Part shown: piece after piece, positions 25,963-33,810 of the stretch
Numbering within the stretch: the stretch's first letter is position 1
How the letters are laid out: every line of letters starts with the position of its first letter
Origin: Gudongella sp034006985
GTDB taxonomy: Bacteria > Bacillota > Clostridia > Tissierellales > Tissierellaceae
Assembly (NCBI GenBank): GCA_034006985.1
Contig: JAVERT010000008.1
Location: 31,440 to 95,439 of the forward strand
Direction of reading: 5' to 3'
DNA: 64,000 nt
Notes under the pieces: model-generated
The model's database searches: none
What the model was told of the DNA's origin: nothing
Seen by the model: the letters and a program-made list of their open reading frames with translations, nothing else
Position numbers and translations under genes: made by a program

Positions 25963-27045
25963 CTAAAAACTTTCTTTCATTGTAAAACCAATTAATAGAC
26001 AAGATACTAAACCAATGAAAAGAGCAATTATACCTGCCATTGTAGCACCAGCACCAGAACTTGCTAGTCCGAAATTGTGAGCAAAACCAGCACCAACAAG
26101 CATCCCTATTACAAATACTGCGGCATCTCCATCTCCTTCACCAGATAAGAAAAGTTGACGTCCGGGGCATCCACCTGCTAGGGTAAAAGCTAATCCTGCT
26201 AGTACCATACCCGAAAAGTTCCAGACTTGCATGGTATGTGCTATCGGTTGATTTTCAAATCCCGGATTAAATTGATTAAGTATTAGATTCATTACAAAAG
26301 CTGCAACTGCCATACTTACTAACCCCATAAAAAGGTGTGTTTGTTTAAATAGGATTACATCACGTATAGCTCCCATTGTACAAAATCGACTTCTTTGTGC
26401 TAAAAATCCTATTATTAAGCCTATGCCTAAAGAGATAAATAGAGGTGCATGCATAGAACCTGGCCCTTCAACACTATAAAAGAGAACGCCACTTTTAGCT
26501 TCTCCTGTAATTATTGGATTAAAGAACATTAAGATTAAAAAACTCAACATAATTACTGGGAAAATCCAACCTACAGATGTGTAAGTTTTGTGACTGGAGC
26601 CTAGATTATAACCATTCTTAAGAAATAGTGTGCCAATCCAGATACCTACAGCAAGACCAAACAATCCAAAGATAGCATTAAAGTCTCCGCCAGATAGGCG
26701 AAGAACTGCTCGCCAAGGGCAACCAAGGAATATTAGTGCACCAATCATTGCAAAAAATCCCAGAATAAATCTTACTAGCGGTGCAGATCCAACACGTGAC
26801 TTAAACTCTTTAAAAGCATATGCTGCTATGAAAGATCCTAAAACAAAACCCATTATTTCTGGGCGTAAGTACTGAACAACTGCTGCTCGATGTAAACCTA
26901 GAGCACCAGTCATATCCCTTACAAAACAGGCTACACAAATGCCCATATTTGCTGGATTGCCCCATAATTGTAGAAGTGAAGCTAAAATTCCGATTGTAAC
27001 TCCAACTCCAACAATCCCTCGTTTAGTTGCTAATAAATTTTTCAT
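25963..27045 (-). CDS. yedE: YedE-type (YeeE/YedE) selenium/sulfur transporter
   Basis: A 360-residue membrane protein of the YeeE/YedE family, about ten hydrophobic segments in two homologous halves. Key Cys motifs: GICVACFVRD (first half), FLGCPWRAVLRLSGGD, RSRFCTMGAIRD and the second-half LAGGCPGRQLFLSGEGD. The Cys residues relay thiosulfate in YeeE; the YedE branch next to TusA/YedF is linked to selenium. First gene of the leftward operon, divergent from the LysR branch. Confidence 0.9.
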   Translation of the reverse strand: MKNLLATKRGIVGVGVTIGILASLLQLWGNPANMGICVACFVRDMTGALGLHRAAVVQYLRPEIMGFVLGSFIAAYAFKEFKSRVGSAPLVRFILGFFAMIGALIFLGCPWRAVLRLSGGDFNAIFGLFGLAVGIWIGTLFLKNGYNLGSSHKTYTSVGWIFPVIMLSFLILMFFNPIITGEAKSGVLFYSVEGPGSMHAPLFISLGIGLIIGFLAQRSRFCTMGAIRDVILFKQTHLFMGLVSMAVAAFVMNLILNQFNPGFENQPIAHTMQVWNFSGMVLAGLAFTLAGGCPGRQLFLSGEGDGDAAVFVIGMLVGAGFAHNFGLASSGAGATMAGIIALFIGLVSCLLIGFTMKESF

Positions 27046-27085
27046 ATTACTAAAAAAGCCCCCTTATTTGATTAAATTTAGTATA

Positions 27086-27095
27086 ATACTAGTAT
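27086..27095. promoter_or_regulatory. Palindrome in the divergent selenium promoter region
   Basis: ATACTAGTAT is a perfect 10-bp palindrome inside the 194-bp gap between yedE and the small redox gene. Candidate site for the LysR protein encoded downstream; LysR sites often contain such T-rich interrupted palindromes. Confidence 0.35.
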
Positions 27096-27239
27096 GAGTA
27101 AAGGATAACACTAAATTAGTTCTTATTGCTATTAGATAAAAGTTATATCCAAAGGATTAACTATTACTAAAGTAAATAGAAGAATTAATAAAAGTACATT
27201 AGAGATTTTGTAATTTTATAGACTTAAGGAGGCTAACAA

Positions 27240-27443
27240 TTGATAACAAAAAAGATGACATTATTAGAAATAGTTGAAAAGCATCCAGAAACAGAACAGA
27301 TATTTAGAGATTATGATGAATTTGCAGGGGAATGTTTGCTTTGTAATGGCTTGTTTGATTCAATCGAAAATATTTCAATTAAGTATGGTATAAATTCAGA
27401 TGAGATAATATCTAGATTAAATATTCTAATCACTGAGGACTAG
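27240..27443 (+). CDS. Small DUF1858-like redox protein
   Basis: A 67-residue protein starting with TTG, 7 nt after AAGGAGG. TLLEIVEKHPETEQIFRDY followed by CLLCNGLFDSIE (a CxxC pair) resembles DUF1858-type domains found with hybrid-cluster and redox proteins. The context with selenium genes suggests thiol or selenol chemistry; this is inference. It is followed 41 nt later by the LysR gene, in the same direction. Confidence 0.7.
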   Translation: MITKKMTLLEIVEKHPETEQIFRDYDEFAGECLLCNGLFDSIENISIKYGINSDEIISRLNILITED

Positions 27444-27484
27444 AAATTTTATTTATAGATTTTATGATAGAGGAGGCGAAATGA

Positions 27485-28390
27485 ATGGAGTTTAAACAAG
27501 TGGAGTGTTTTGTTGCGGTTGCACGGAAAAATAGTTTTTCTAAGGCAGCAGATGTGCTATTTCTGTCACAGCCAGCCATCACTAGCAATATTCAGAAATT
27601 AGAAAGAGAACTTGGAATCATATTATTTGATAGAAAAAATAAAAATACAACTTTAACAAAAGGAGGAGAAGAATTTTTTCCTTATGCTGTAGAGATACTT
27701 AATGTTCGTGCTAAAGCTGAGATAGCACTCAATCAACATAAAAATAGTATTGAAGGAATACTGGAAATATGTGCGAGTACTATACCAGAACAGTATCTTC
27801 TTCCACATATTATTAAGGCATTTAAGGAAGATTATCCCCAAGTTTTGTTTTCCATTCGGCATAAAGATTCGAAGGAAGTAGCAGAGGAGATTCTTTCAGG
27901 GAAGACTAATTTTGGATTTATTGGAGCAAAGTATCCTTTTGAAGGGATTAAGTATATAGATTTTTTTGATGATAGCTTGGTATTAATAACTTCTCCCGAA
28001 AAGATATTTGATAGTGATTCTATTAGTATTAAAAGTTTGATTGGAGAAGAAATTGTATTAAGGGAAGAAGGTTCTGGGACAAGACTTCTTATTGAAAAAG
28101 CATTGAAAGAAAAGAAACTTGATATGAATATATTTCGATCACGTACAATTAATTATAGTTTGGAAGCGATAAAAAAAATGGTAGCATTAAATGTTGGTAT
28201 TAGTTTTGCGTCTGATATCTCAGTAAAGTGTGAAGTTGCCTCAGGACGGTTGAAGCAATATAAAATTGAAGACTTAAATCTTAAAAGACATTTTAGTTTG
28301 GTATATTGTAACAATAGATATCTTTCTCCTGTAGAAGAAAAATTCAAGGATTTTGTTGCTAATTGGAAATGGGACAACATAGATATTTAA
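27485..28390 (+). CDS. LysR family regulator, selenium cluster
   Basis: A 301-residue LysR regulator. The N-terminal helix-turn-helix is MEFKQVECFVAVARKNSFSK AADVLFLSQPAITSNIQKLE, and the rest is a periplasmic-binding-like effector domain (ILEICASTIPEQYLLPHII, VALNVGISFASDISVK). LysR proteins of this sort occur beside YedE/YedF in anaerobes. It is divergent to the yedE operon and so likely controls it. RBS GAGGAGG; a strong terminator follows. Confidence 0.88.
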   Translation: MEFKQVECFVAVARKNSFSKAADVLFLSQPAITSNIQKLERELGIILFDRKNKNTTLTKGGEEFFPYAVEILNVRAKAEIALNQHKNSIEGILEICASTIPEQYLLPHIIKAFKEDYPQVLFSIRHKDSKEVAEEILSGKTNFGFIGAKYPFEGIKYIDFFDDSLVLITSPEKIFDSDSISIKSLIGEEIVLREEGSGTRLLIEKALKEKKLDMNIFRSRTINYSLEAIKKMVALNVGISFASDISVKCEVASGRLKQYKIEDLNLKRHFSLVYCNNRYLSPVEEKFKDFVANWKWDNIDI

Positions 28391-28445
28391 GAAAATTGAA
28401 TATTTAAACTTACTTATGGTGCCGTGGATTCAGTATATGAAATTT

Positions 28446-28500
28446 ATAGGTGTATGATGATATCATAAATAAATATCATCATACACCTATAATAGTTTTT
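28446..28500 (+). terminator. Terminator after the LysR gene
   Basis: Perfect 18-bp stem: 28446-28463 with 28473-28490, loop CATAAATAA, then AATAGTTTTT. Confidence 0.85.
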
Positions 28501-28546
28501 GATTCATGATAAAGTTATGCTCCACTTAAAGGTTTGAATAAAGACT

Positions 28547-28939
28547 TTAACCCAATAAATACCATAATGCATTTGGGAACAATAGATGCAAAAGTAAAAA
28601 TGCGACTACTAGAAAAGCCATTCTTTTATGCCAAATAAAGAAGGGCCTTTTTTTAAGTTTGTAAAAGATCCAACCAAGTAATGCAGTAATAAAGATAACT
28701 AGATACAAAAGACTTCCCGTATGCAAAGAAATCCTCCCTAATGCAAGTAATCCATGAATTGGAGCTATTACCAGTAATATAATCCCTAATGGTTTATGAA
28801 AGCTTCTTAAAAGCTTTAAAAATTCTCTGAATCTAGTGTTTTTTGTCTTTATAAAATGTTTGTTTATAGCATTTAAAAGATATGGCGAAGCAATTATTCC
28901 CAATAATACTACATTAAGCCAACCTAAAAATGAATACAT
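28547..28939 (-). CDS. Four-helix membrane protein, possible heme-binding (ferric-reductase-like)
   Basis: A 130-residue protein with four hydrophobic helices. His residues lie at SFHKPLG and IAPIHGLL in helix 2 and WHKRMAF and LLLHLLF in helices 3-4, the pairwise spacing expected for b-type hemes in cytochrome-b561/ferric-reductase-like membrane proteins. The gene follows a cytochrome-b5-like lipoprotein gene on the same strand with a 20-nt gap. I infer a small membrane electron-transfer pair; no family is named with certainty. Confidence 0.6.
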   Translation of the reverse strand: MYSFLGWLNVVLLGIIASPYLLNAINKHFIKTKNTRFREFLKLLRSFHKPLGIILLVIAPIHGLLALGRISLHTGSLLYLVIFITALLGWIFYKLKKRPFFIWHKRMAFLVVAFLLLHLLFPNALWYLLG

Positions 28940-28959
28940 AATCTACCCCCGAGAAATCA

Positions 28960-29319
28960 TTATTTTGCTAAAGTTCCTACTTCTACTACATTTGCTAATT
29001 TGGATATACCGTGTGGAGACACTTCCTTTATTTCTTTAGTTAAATCATTTCCGGCTGTAAAACCATTGTGAGTTCCATCTTTCCATGGAGCTGCATCTGT
29101 AACATCATAAATTACTCCATCAACTGCAATATAAGCTCTATTACCATTTTGACCATCAAATGCTGAGAGTTCTTCCAGAGTTAATATAAGTTCCTCTTCC
29201 TGTGGTTCTTCTACAGGAGTTTCAGGAGTTTCTTCTGCAGGACTAGTTGGAGAGCAAGCTGTTACTAAAACTAAAGCAAGTAATACTACAATTATAGTCA
29301 GTATTGAATTTTTTTTCAT
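28960..29319 (-). CDS. Cytochrome b5-like heme-binding lipoprotein
   Basis: A 119-residue lipoprotein. Signal with VTAC lipobox, Pro/Glu-rich linker, then a b5 domain: LTLEELSAFDGQNGNRAYIAV, VIYDVTDAAPWKDGTHNGF, DLTKEIKEVSPHGIS. His in HNGF and SPHG are likely heme ligands. Prokaryotic b5 lipoproteins are thought to shuttle electrons at the outer face. The start at 29319 follows AAGGGG by 8 nt; the GTG at 29328 is too close to it. Likely operon with the four-helix protein. Confidence 0.85.
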   Translation of the reverse strand: MKKNSILTIIVVLLALVLVTACSPTSPAEETPETPVEEPQEEELILTLEELSAFDGQNGNRAYIAVDGVIYDVTDAAPWKDGTHNGFTAGNDLTKEIKEVSPHGISKLANVVEVGTLAK

Positions 29320-29458
29320 TGTTAACACCCCTTATCTATTTTAGTATTTTACCCGTAATATAATAAAATATACAAAATTTATGAAAAAAGAAGTGGGTAA
29401 AGTAATTCTCCCACTTCTCAAATTCGGTACAATCAATAGTGAAGTTTTGTTTTTTTGA

Positions 29459-31156
29459 TTACAAAAGCCATGGATCATTTTCAGGCTCTATATAATCATG
29501 TGTATTTGTGTCTATCTCGTTTCCTGGGTCTACTGCTTCAGTTGGTTTATTTAACTCTGGATGCAAATTATTAGCACGGATTTGATTAGCATGAGAATCT
29601 CGTTTTGGTAAGTTTAAATCAACATCATCTAATGTTATATTCATTGCCATTGCTACACCTTCACCATAAGCTGGATCAGCCTTAAAGCAATGATAAATAT
29701 GTCTGTGTTTTATTTGAAGGGTAGAGTCTCCCATATTTCGAGCAGTGTTATAGAAGAGAACCCTTTTTTGGTCTTTAGTCATAGCACGGAATAGAAGGCC
29801 TGGTTGAGTGAAATAGTCATTATCATCTTCTCTAAAGTCATATCGGTAAACATCTCCACCTTTTTCACTTGGAAGATTATCCTCAGGCTTGTCTGTCCAG
29901 TTTCCATAACTATTTGGTTCATAATGTAATTCACTACCTAGATTCCCATCCACACGCATCTGTCCATCTCTATGGAAACTATGTGGGTTTGCAACATTCT
30001 TAGGCATATTTACAGGTATTTGGTGATGATTCACGCCTAAACGGTATCTTTGTGCATCTCCATAGGAAAACAAACGACCTTGTAACATTCTGTCGGGAGA
30101 AAAGCTTATCCCAGGAACTACATTAGCAGGATTAAAGGCTGCTTGTTCTATTTCTGCGAAATAATTATCTGGATTTTTGTTTAATTCAAATTCTCCCACC
30201 GGGATAAGTGGAAAATCTTTTTTTAGCCACATTTTAGTTAAATCAAAAGGATTATTCTCCATTGCATCAGCTTGTTCTTCAGTCATAACTTGTATATACA
30301 TTTTCCATTTTGGATACATATTCTGTTCAATTGCCTGATAGAGGTCCCTTTGATGTGATTCTCTATCCATTCCAACTACTTTTGCTGCTTCTTGATCAGT
30401 TAAATTCTTAATGCCTTGTTGAGATCTAAAATGAAATTTTACCCATATTCTTTTATTTTCTGCATTTATAAAGCTATATGCATGAGAACTAAAACCATGC
30501 ATATGTCTATAGGAAGAAGGTAGACCTCTATCACCCATTATAATTGTAAGTTGTAAAAGTGCTTCCGGTAAAGAGCTCCAGAAATCCCAATTACTATTTG
30601 GACTTCTCATATTAGTACGAGGGTCTCTTTTTATTGCATGATTTAAATCTATAAACTTCTTCGGATCTCTAAAGAAAAAAACAGGAGTGTTATTTCCAAC
30701 TAAGTCCCAATTACCAGCTTCTGTGTAAAATTTTAATGCGAATCCACGAATGTCTCTTTCTGCATCAGCAGCGCCTCTTTCACCAGCAACTGTTGAGAAA
30801 CGAGCTAGCATCTGAGTTTTTTTGCCAATTTCAGAAAATATATTAGCTTTAGTGTATTTTGTAATATCATGAGTCACAGTAAAAGTTCCAAATGCACCTG
30901 ATCCTTTTGCATGCATTCTTCGTTCAGGTATAACCTCACGATCGAAATGAGCTAGTTTTTCTAAAAACCAAGTATCTTGTAAGGAAACAGGACCGCGCCT
31001 ACCAGCTGTCATAGTATCTTGATTGTCAGTTACAGGAGATCCAGCTGCTGTTTTTAATTGCTTGGTATTACCTACATTTTGATTTCTGCTAGGAATTGGG
31101 TCACCTAGACCATTTTTAGCCATAGGATTTTTTTTAGAATCATTCATTTTATCCAT
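29459..31156 (-). CDS. katA: Heme catalase, clade 3-like monofunctional
   Basis: A 565-residue catalase. FGTFTVTHDIT holds the distal His, RFSTVAGERGAADAERD and GNNTPVFFFRDP are the heme pocket, and RLFSYGDAQRYRLG carries the proximal Tyr. The C-terminal tail is short with HTHDY-type residues, without the large-subunit flavodoxin domain. It converts hydrogen peroxide to water and oxygen and fits the peroxide-defence genes at 3.5 kb. ATG 31156 is chosen because AAAAGGAGG precedes it. The open frame extends upstream to 31204, but no ribosome site supports that start. Confidence 0.94.
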   Translation of the reverse strand: MDKMNDSKKNPMAKNGLGDPIPSRNQNVGNTKQLKTAAGSPVTDNQDTMTAGRRGPVSLQDTWFLEKLAHFDREVIPERRMHAKGSGAFGTFTVTHDITKYTKANIFSEIGKKTQMLARFSTVAGERGAADAERDIRGFALKFYTEAGNWDLVGNNTPVFFFRDPKKFIDLNHAIKRDPRTNMRSPNSNWDFWSSLPEALLQLTIIMGDRGLPSSYRHMHGFSSHAYSFINAENKRIWVKFHFRSQQGIKNLTDQEAAKVVGMDRESHQRDLYQAIEQNMYPKWKMYIQVMTEEQADAMENNPFDLTKMWLKKDFPLIPVGEFELNKNPDNYFAEIEQAAFNPANVVPGISFSPDRMLQGRLFSYGDAQRYRLGVNHHQIPVNMPKNVANPHSFHRDGQMRVDGNLGSELHYEPNSYGNWTDKPEDNLPSEKGGDVYRYDFREDDNDYFTQPGLLFRAMTKDQKRVLFYNTARNMGDSTLQIKHRHIYHCFKADPAYGEGVAMAMNITLDDVDLNLPKRDSHANQIRANNLHPELNKPTEAVDPGNEIDTNTHDYIEPENDPWLL

Positions 31157-31240
31157 AAGTATTCCTCCTTTTGAGCTTAATTCGTAGAGTTGAAAAGTAT
31201 TCAATTAACCATTATATATATACCCAAATTAGTGTAATAA

Positions 31241-31268
31241 AGTATACATTATTATTTCAATTATTCAA
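31241..31268 (-). promoter_or_regulatory. Probable promoter of the catalase gene
   Basis: On the minus strand TTGAAT (31268-31263), a 16-nt spacer and TATACT (31246-31241). I saw no convincing PerR box. Confidence 0.5.
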
Positions 31269-31360
31269 ATTTATCTAAATTTCTATTATTTATTGGTTTA
31301 ATTTGATAATATAATAAATAGGAAAGATAAATCTTGATTTTGGAATAGAGGAGGTTTTTA

Positions 31361-31978
31361 ATGAAAACACATATAAAATTTATAAAAGATCCAAATTTTC
31401 ATATAGATAATGTAGAAGTTAGAAGGGCGAGACTTGGAGATGAAGAGGGTGTTTACAGGATTGCTTGTAGTGTCTCAGAAGGAGAGAGAGATTCGTACGA
31501 AGGCTTTTTAATTGACGACTATCCACTAGACCGGGACTATTATATCTCCATGTTTAGAGATAGGATAGAGCATCTTACATATTTCTATGTGGCAATAGCC
31601 GGAGACAAGATAATTGGATTTTCGCTTGCATATAAAAAAGAAATGTGGTTAAAGTACAATCCAGATTGGATTGAAAGCATATCATGGCATCCAGAATTTG
31701 ATAAAAGTCTCTCTGATAGCTTTGTTATTATTGATAAAACTGCAGTTGAAGCAGAACATACTGGGGAGGGAATAGGAAGTTTAATATACAAGAAAATCAT
31801 ACAAGATATGCGTTCAAATGGAATAGATTATATTTTTTCTGAGACTGTATTAAATCCAATACCAAACTTTGCATCTCTGGCATTTAGGCAAAAACAAAAC
31901 TATATTTTAGCAGGAACTCGCTATGAATATCATAAAGGAAAGATATATACAGATTTAGTATATTACAAAAAAATATAA
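31361..31978 (+). CDS. GNAT family N-acetyltransferase
   Basis: A 205-residue protein with the acetyl-CoA loop HTGEGIGSLIYKKI and preceding strand FVIIDKTAVEAE; the C-terminal strand FRQKQNYILAGTRYEYHKG fits the GNAT fold. The acceptor substrate is unknown. RBS GAGGAGG is 8 nt ahead. It is convergent with the glutaredoxin-like gene, sharing a terminator. Confidence 0.85.
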   Translation: MKTHIKFIKDPNFHIDNVEVRRARLGDEEGVYRIACSVSEGERDSYEGFLIDDYPLDRDYYISMFRDRIEHLTYFYVAIAGDKIIGFSLAYKKEMWLKYNPDWIESISWHPEFDKSLSDSFVIIDKTAVEAEHTGEGIGSLIYKKIIQDMRSNGIDYIFSETVLNPIPNFASLAFRQKQNYILAGTRYEYHKGKIYTDLVYYKKI

Positions 31979-31998
31979 CCCCATTTGGGGTTATTTTA
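31975..31998. terminator. Shared terminator between convergent genes
   Basis: ATAACCCC (31975-31982) pairs with GGGGTTAT (31987-31994) around ATTT, then T residues rightward. The hairpin contains the last codons of the GNAT gene and the stop of the leftward selenoprotein. Confidence 0.75.
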
Positions 31999-32263
31999 AA
32001 CTATCAAGGTCAAAATCGGATGACCCGTCAATAAATTCTTCTCCATCACCAACGACAATAGTTGGTATTCCTACACTACCTTTCTTCTTTATATTATCAA
32101 AGTAGGGTGTATTATCTCTAATTGCTAAAAATATTTTCAAATTTTTAATGCTTTCAGTAATATCAATATACTCAAATTTAATCTCGTTTTTTAAGAGTAA
32201 CTCTCTTAATGGATCACATTCAGGTCACAGTGGACTTCCAAAAACCGTTAATGCTTTTTTCAT
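31991..32263 (-). CDS. Glutaredoxin-like selenoprotein (UxxC)
   Basis: A 90-residue thioredoxin-fold protein once an in-frame TGA (32227-32225) is read as Sec at residue 13: VFGSPL-U-PECDPLRE. This UPEC replaces the CPxC redox centre of glutaredoxins. The rest is a clean family match: KFEYIDITESIKNLKIFLAIR and GSVGIPTIVVGDGEEFI, the cis-Pro region. The start at 32263 has GGAGG 8 nt ahead, and without readthrough only 12 codons would be made. A stem-loop with the SECIS pattern lies 22 nt after the TGA. The likely role is thiol/selenol disulfide exchange. The reading frame is intact over its whole length on both sides of the TGA. Confidence 0.88.
32191..32209 (-). promoter_or_regulatory. Candidate SECIS element of the glutaredoxin-like gene
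   Basis: On the minus strand TTAAGAG (32209-32203), loop AGTTA (32202-32198), CTCTTAA (32197-32191), a perfect 7-bp stem. The loop starts 22 nt after the TGA with G second, as in the peroxiredoxin element. Confidence 0.7.
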
Positions 32264-32355
32264 TTGATACACCTCCAAAATATTATAGCTTAATTATAGC
32301 ATATTATAGGAAGATGTTGTAATTGACATATGTTAGCTATAGGGATAATATTTAA

Positions 32356-32670
32356 TTATACAAACTTATTAATTTGAGATTGAGGGTAGGTTTACTTATT
32401 GCTTATAGCTCAAAGTTAGGAAGTTTAATAAGTAACACAAAATTGAGAAGGCCAGACAATGTCTCTTCATTTTTAGTGGGTACTATAGGACTTTTTTCCT
32501 ATCTTAATAGAATTAAGGCAGGAGTTCAGTAATTGTGGCTATTAAATAGAAAGCTTTAATTGGATAGCTTAGTGAGAGAAGATGTTGTTGCACTTACTCT
32601 AATAGCTAAAGAATCGCTTGGATTGAAAAGCTTTGAAGACATGGTAAAGGATAGTCTTAAGCTGTTTTAG
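32356..32670 (+). pseudogene. Decayed gene, one frame with two internal stops
   Basis: One frame runs through this stretch and is broken only by TAA at 32530 and 32557. The pieces read VGLLIAYSSKLGSLISN, LRRPDNVSSFLVGTIG, then REDVVALTLIAKESLGLK and SFEDMVKDSLKLF. Composition is protein-like with amphipathic helices, but there is no ATG with a ribosome site. I do not recognise the family. The rest of the gap 32264-32802 holds only AT-rich leader DNA for the rhodanese gene. Confidence 0.4.
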
Positions 32671-32802
32671 TTAAGGAAATATGTCAGTTATATTATTGAC
32701 ATATCTCCTTAAAATGCTATACTAAAATTATGGTACTTATTAAACGATATAGTGCTAAGACAATAAGTTAATTTATTAACTAACTAACAAGGAGGAATTT
32801 AA

Positions 32803-33747
32803 ATGCAAAAAAAGACAAAGTTTTTAAGCATGTTGCTAGTGCTTGTTATGATGCTAACTCTACTTACAGCATGTACACCAGCAGCACCAGCAGAACCAGA
32901 AGCACCAGTTGAGGAACCAGCAGTAGAAGAACCAGCAGTAGAAGAACCAGCTCTTGTTCCAGAAGAGGTACTTAAAGAAGCAGCAGTTGAATTTTTAAAT
33001 AACATACCAGAGAGCAACTATATTATGCTATCAGATGAAGCTCTAGCTTTAAATGAAGAGAATCCTGATGCAATATTATGGGTAGACTTAAGATCACCAG
33101 AAGATTATGCACTTGGCCATATAACTGGTGCAGTAAATATTCCATATGCAAAAGTTGGAGAAAATTTAGAAGTACTTCCAATGAATAAGCAAATTATTTT
33201 CCAATGCTATTCAGGTCAAACATCAGCACAAGTTACATCAGTAGCTACAATGTTAGGCTTTAATGCAATGTCATTTAGAGGTGGAATGAACTTTGGTTGG
33301 GCTCCACTTGAACTAGGTGAAGATACTCTTGAAATGGAAGCAAATGAGTTACCAGAAGCAAAAATGCCAGAATTAGATGAAAAAGGTCAAATACTTTGGG
33401 ATGCAGCTAAAGCTTACTTCTCAGATAGCGACAATTACATTATTGCACCAGCTGATTTACTTGCAATTGTTGAAGAAAATCCAGAGGCAGTAACTGTTCT
33501 TTCTATCAGAACTGATGAAGATTACGCATTAGGACATATTCCAACAGCAATGCATATTAATTTTAAAGAAGTTGGAGCTAATATTGATACAGTTCCTATG
33601 AATAGACCAGTATATGTATATTGCTATACAGGACAAACAGCAGGAATTACTATTGGCGCAATGAGAATGATGGGATACAATGCAATATCATTAAACAGAG
33701 GATCAACAGGTTGGACTGAAGCAGGATTTGAATTAGTAACAGATTAA
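32803..33747 (+). CDS. Tandem rhodanese lipoprotein
   Basis: A 314-residue lipoprotein (LLTAC lipobox, Ala/Pro/Glu linker) with two rhodanese domains. Domain 1 has LRSPEDYALGHITGAVNIP and FQCYSGQTSAQ; domain 2 has IRTDEDYALGHIPTAMHIN and VYCYTGQTAGIT. Both keep an active-loop Cys, so both could carry a persulfide, unlike most tandem rhodaneses, in which one is inactive. It is exported to the outer face, next to a multiheme cytochrome c gene. Sulfur-transfer linked to extracytoplasmic electron transfer is inferred. RBS AAGGAGG is 8 nt ahead. Confidence 0.88.
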   Translation: MQKKTKFLSMLLVLVMMLTLLTACTPAAPAEPEAPVEEPAVEEPAVEEPALVPEEVLKEAAVEFLNNIPESNYIMLSDEALALNEENPDAILWVDLRSPEDYALGHITGAVNIPYAKVGENLEVLPMNKQIIFQCYSGQTSAQVTSVATMLGFNAMSFRGGMNFGWAPLELGEDTLEMEANELPEAKMPELDEKGQILWDAAKAYFSDSDNYIIAPADLLAIVEENPEAVTVLSIRTDEDYALGHIPTAMHINFKEVGANIDTVPMNRPVYVYCYTGQTAGITIGAMRMMGYNAISLNRGSTGWTEAGFELVTD

Positions 33748-33810
33748 TCACATTACTCATTACTTGGAATAAATAGACACGAGAAACCTAAGTGATAGGA
33801 GGTGAGGTCT

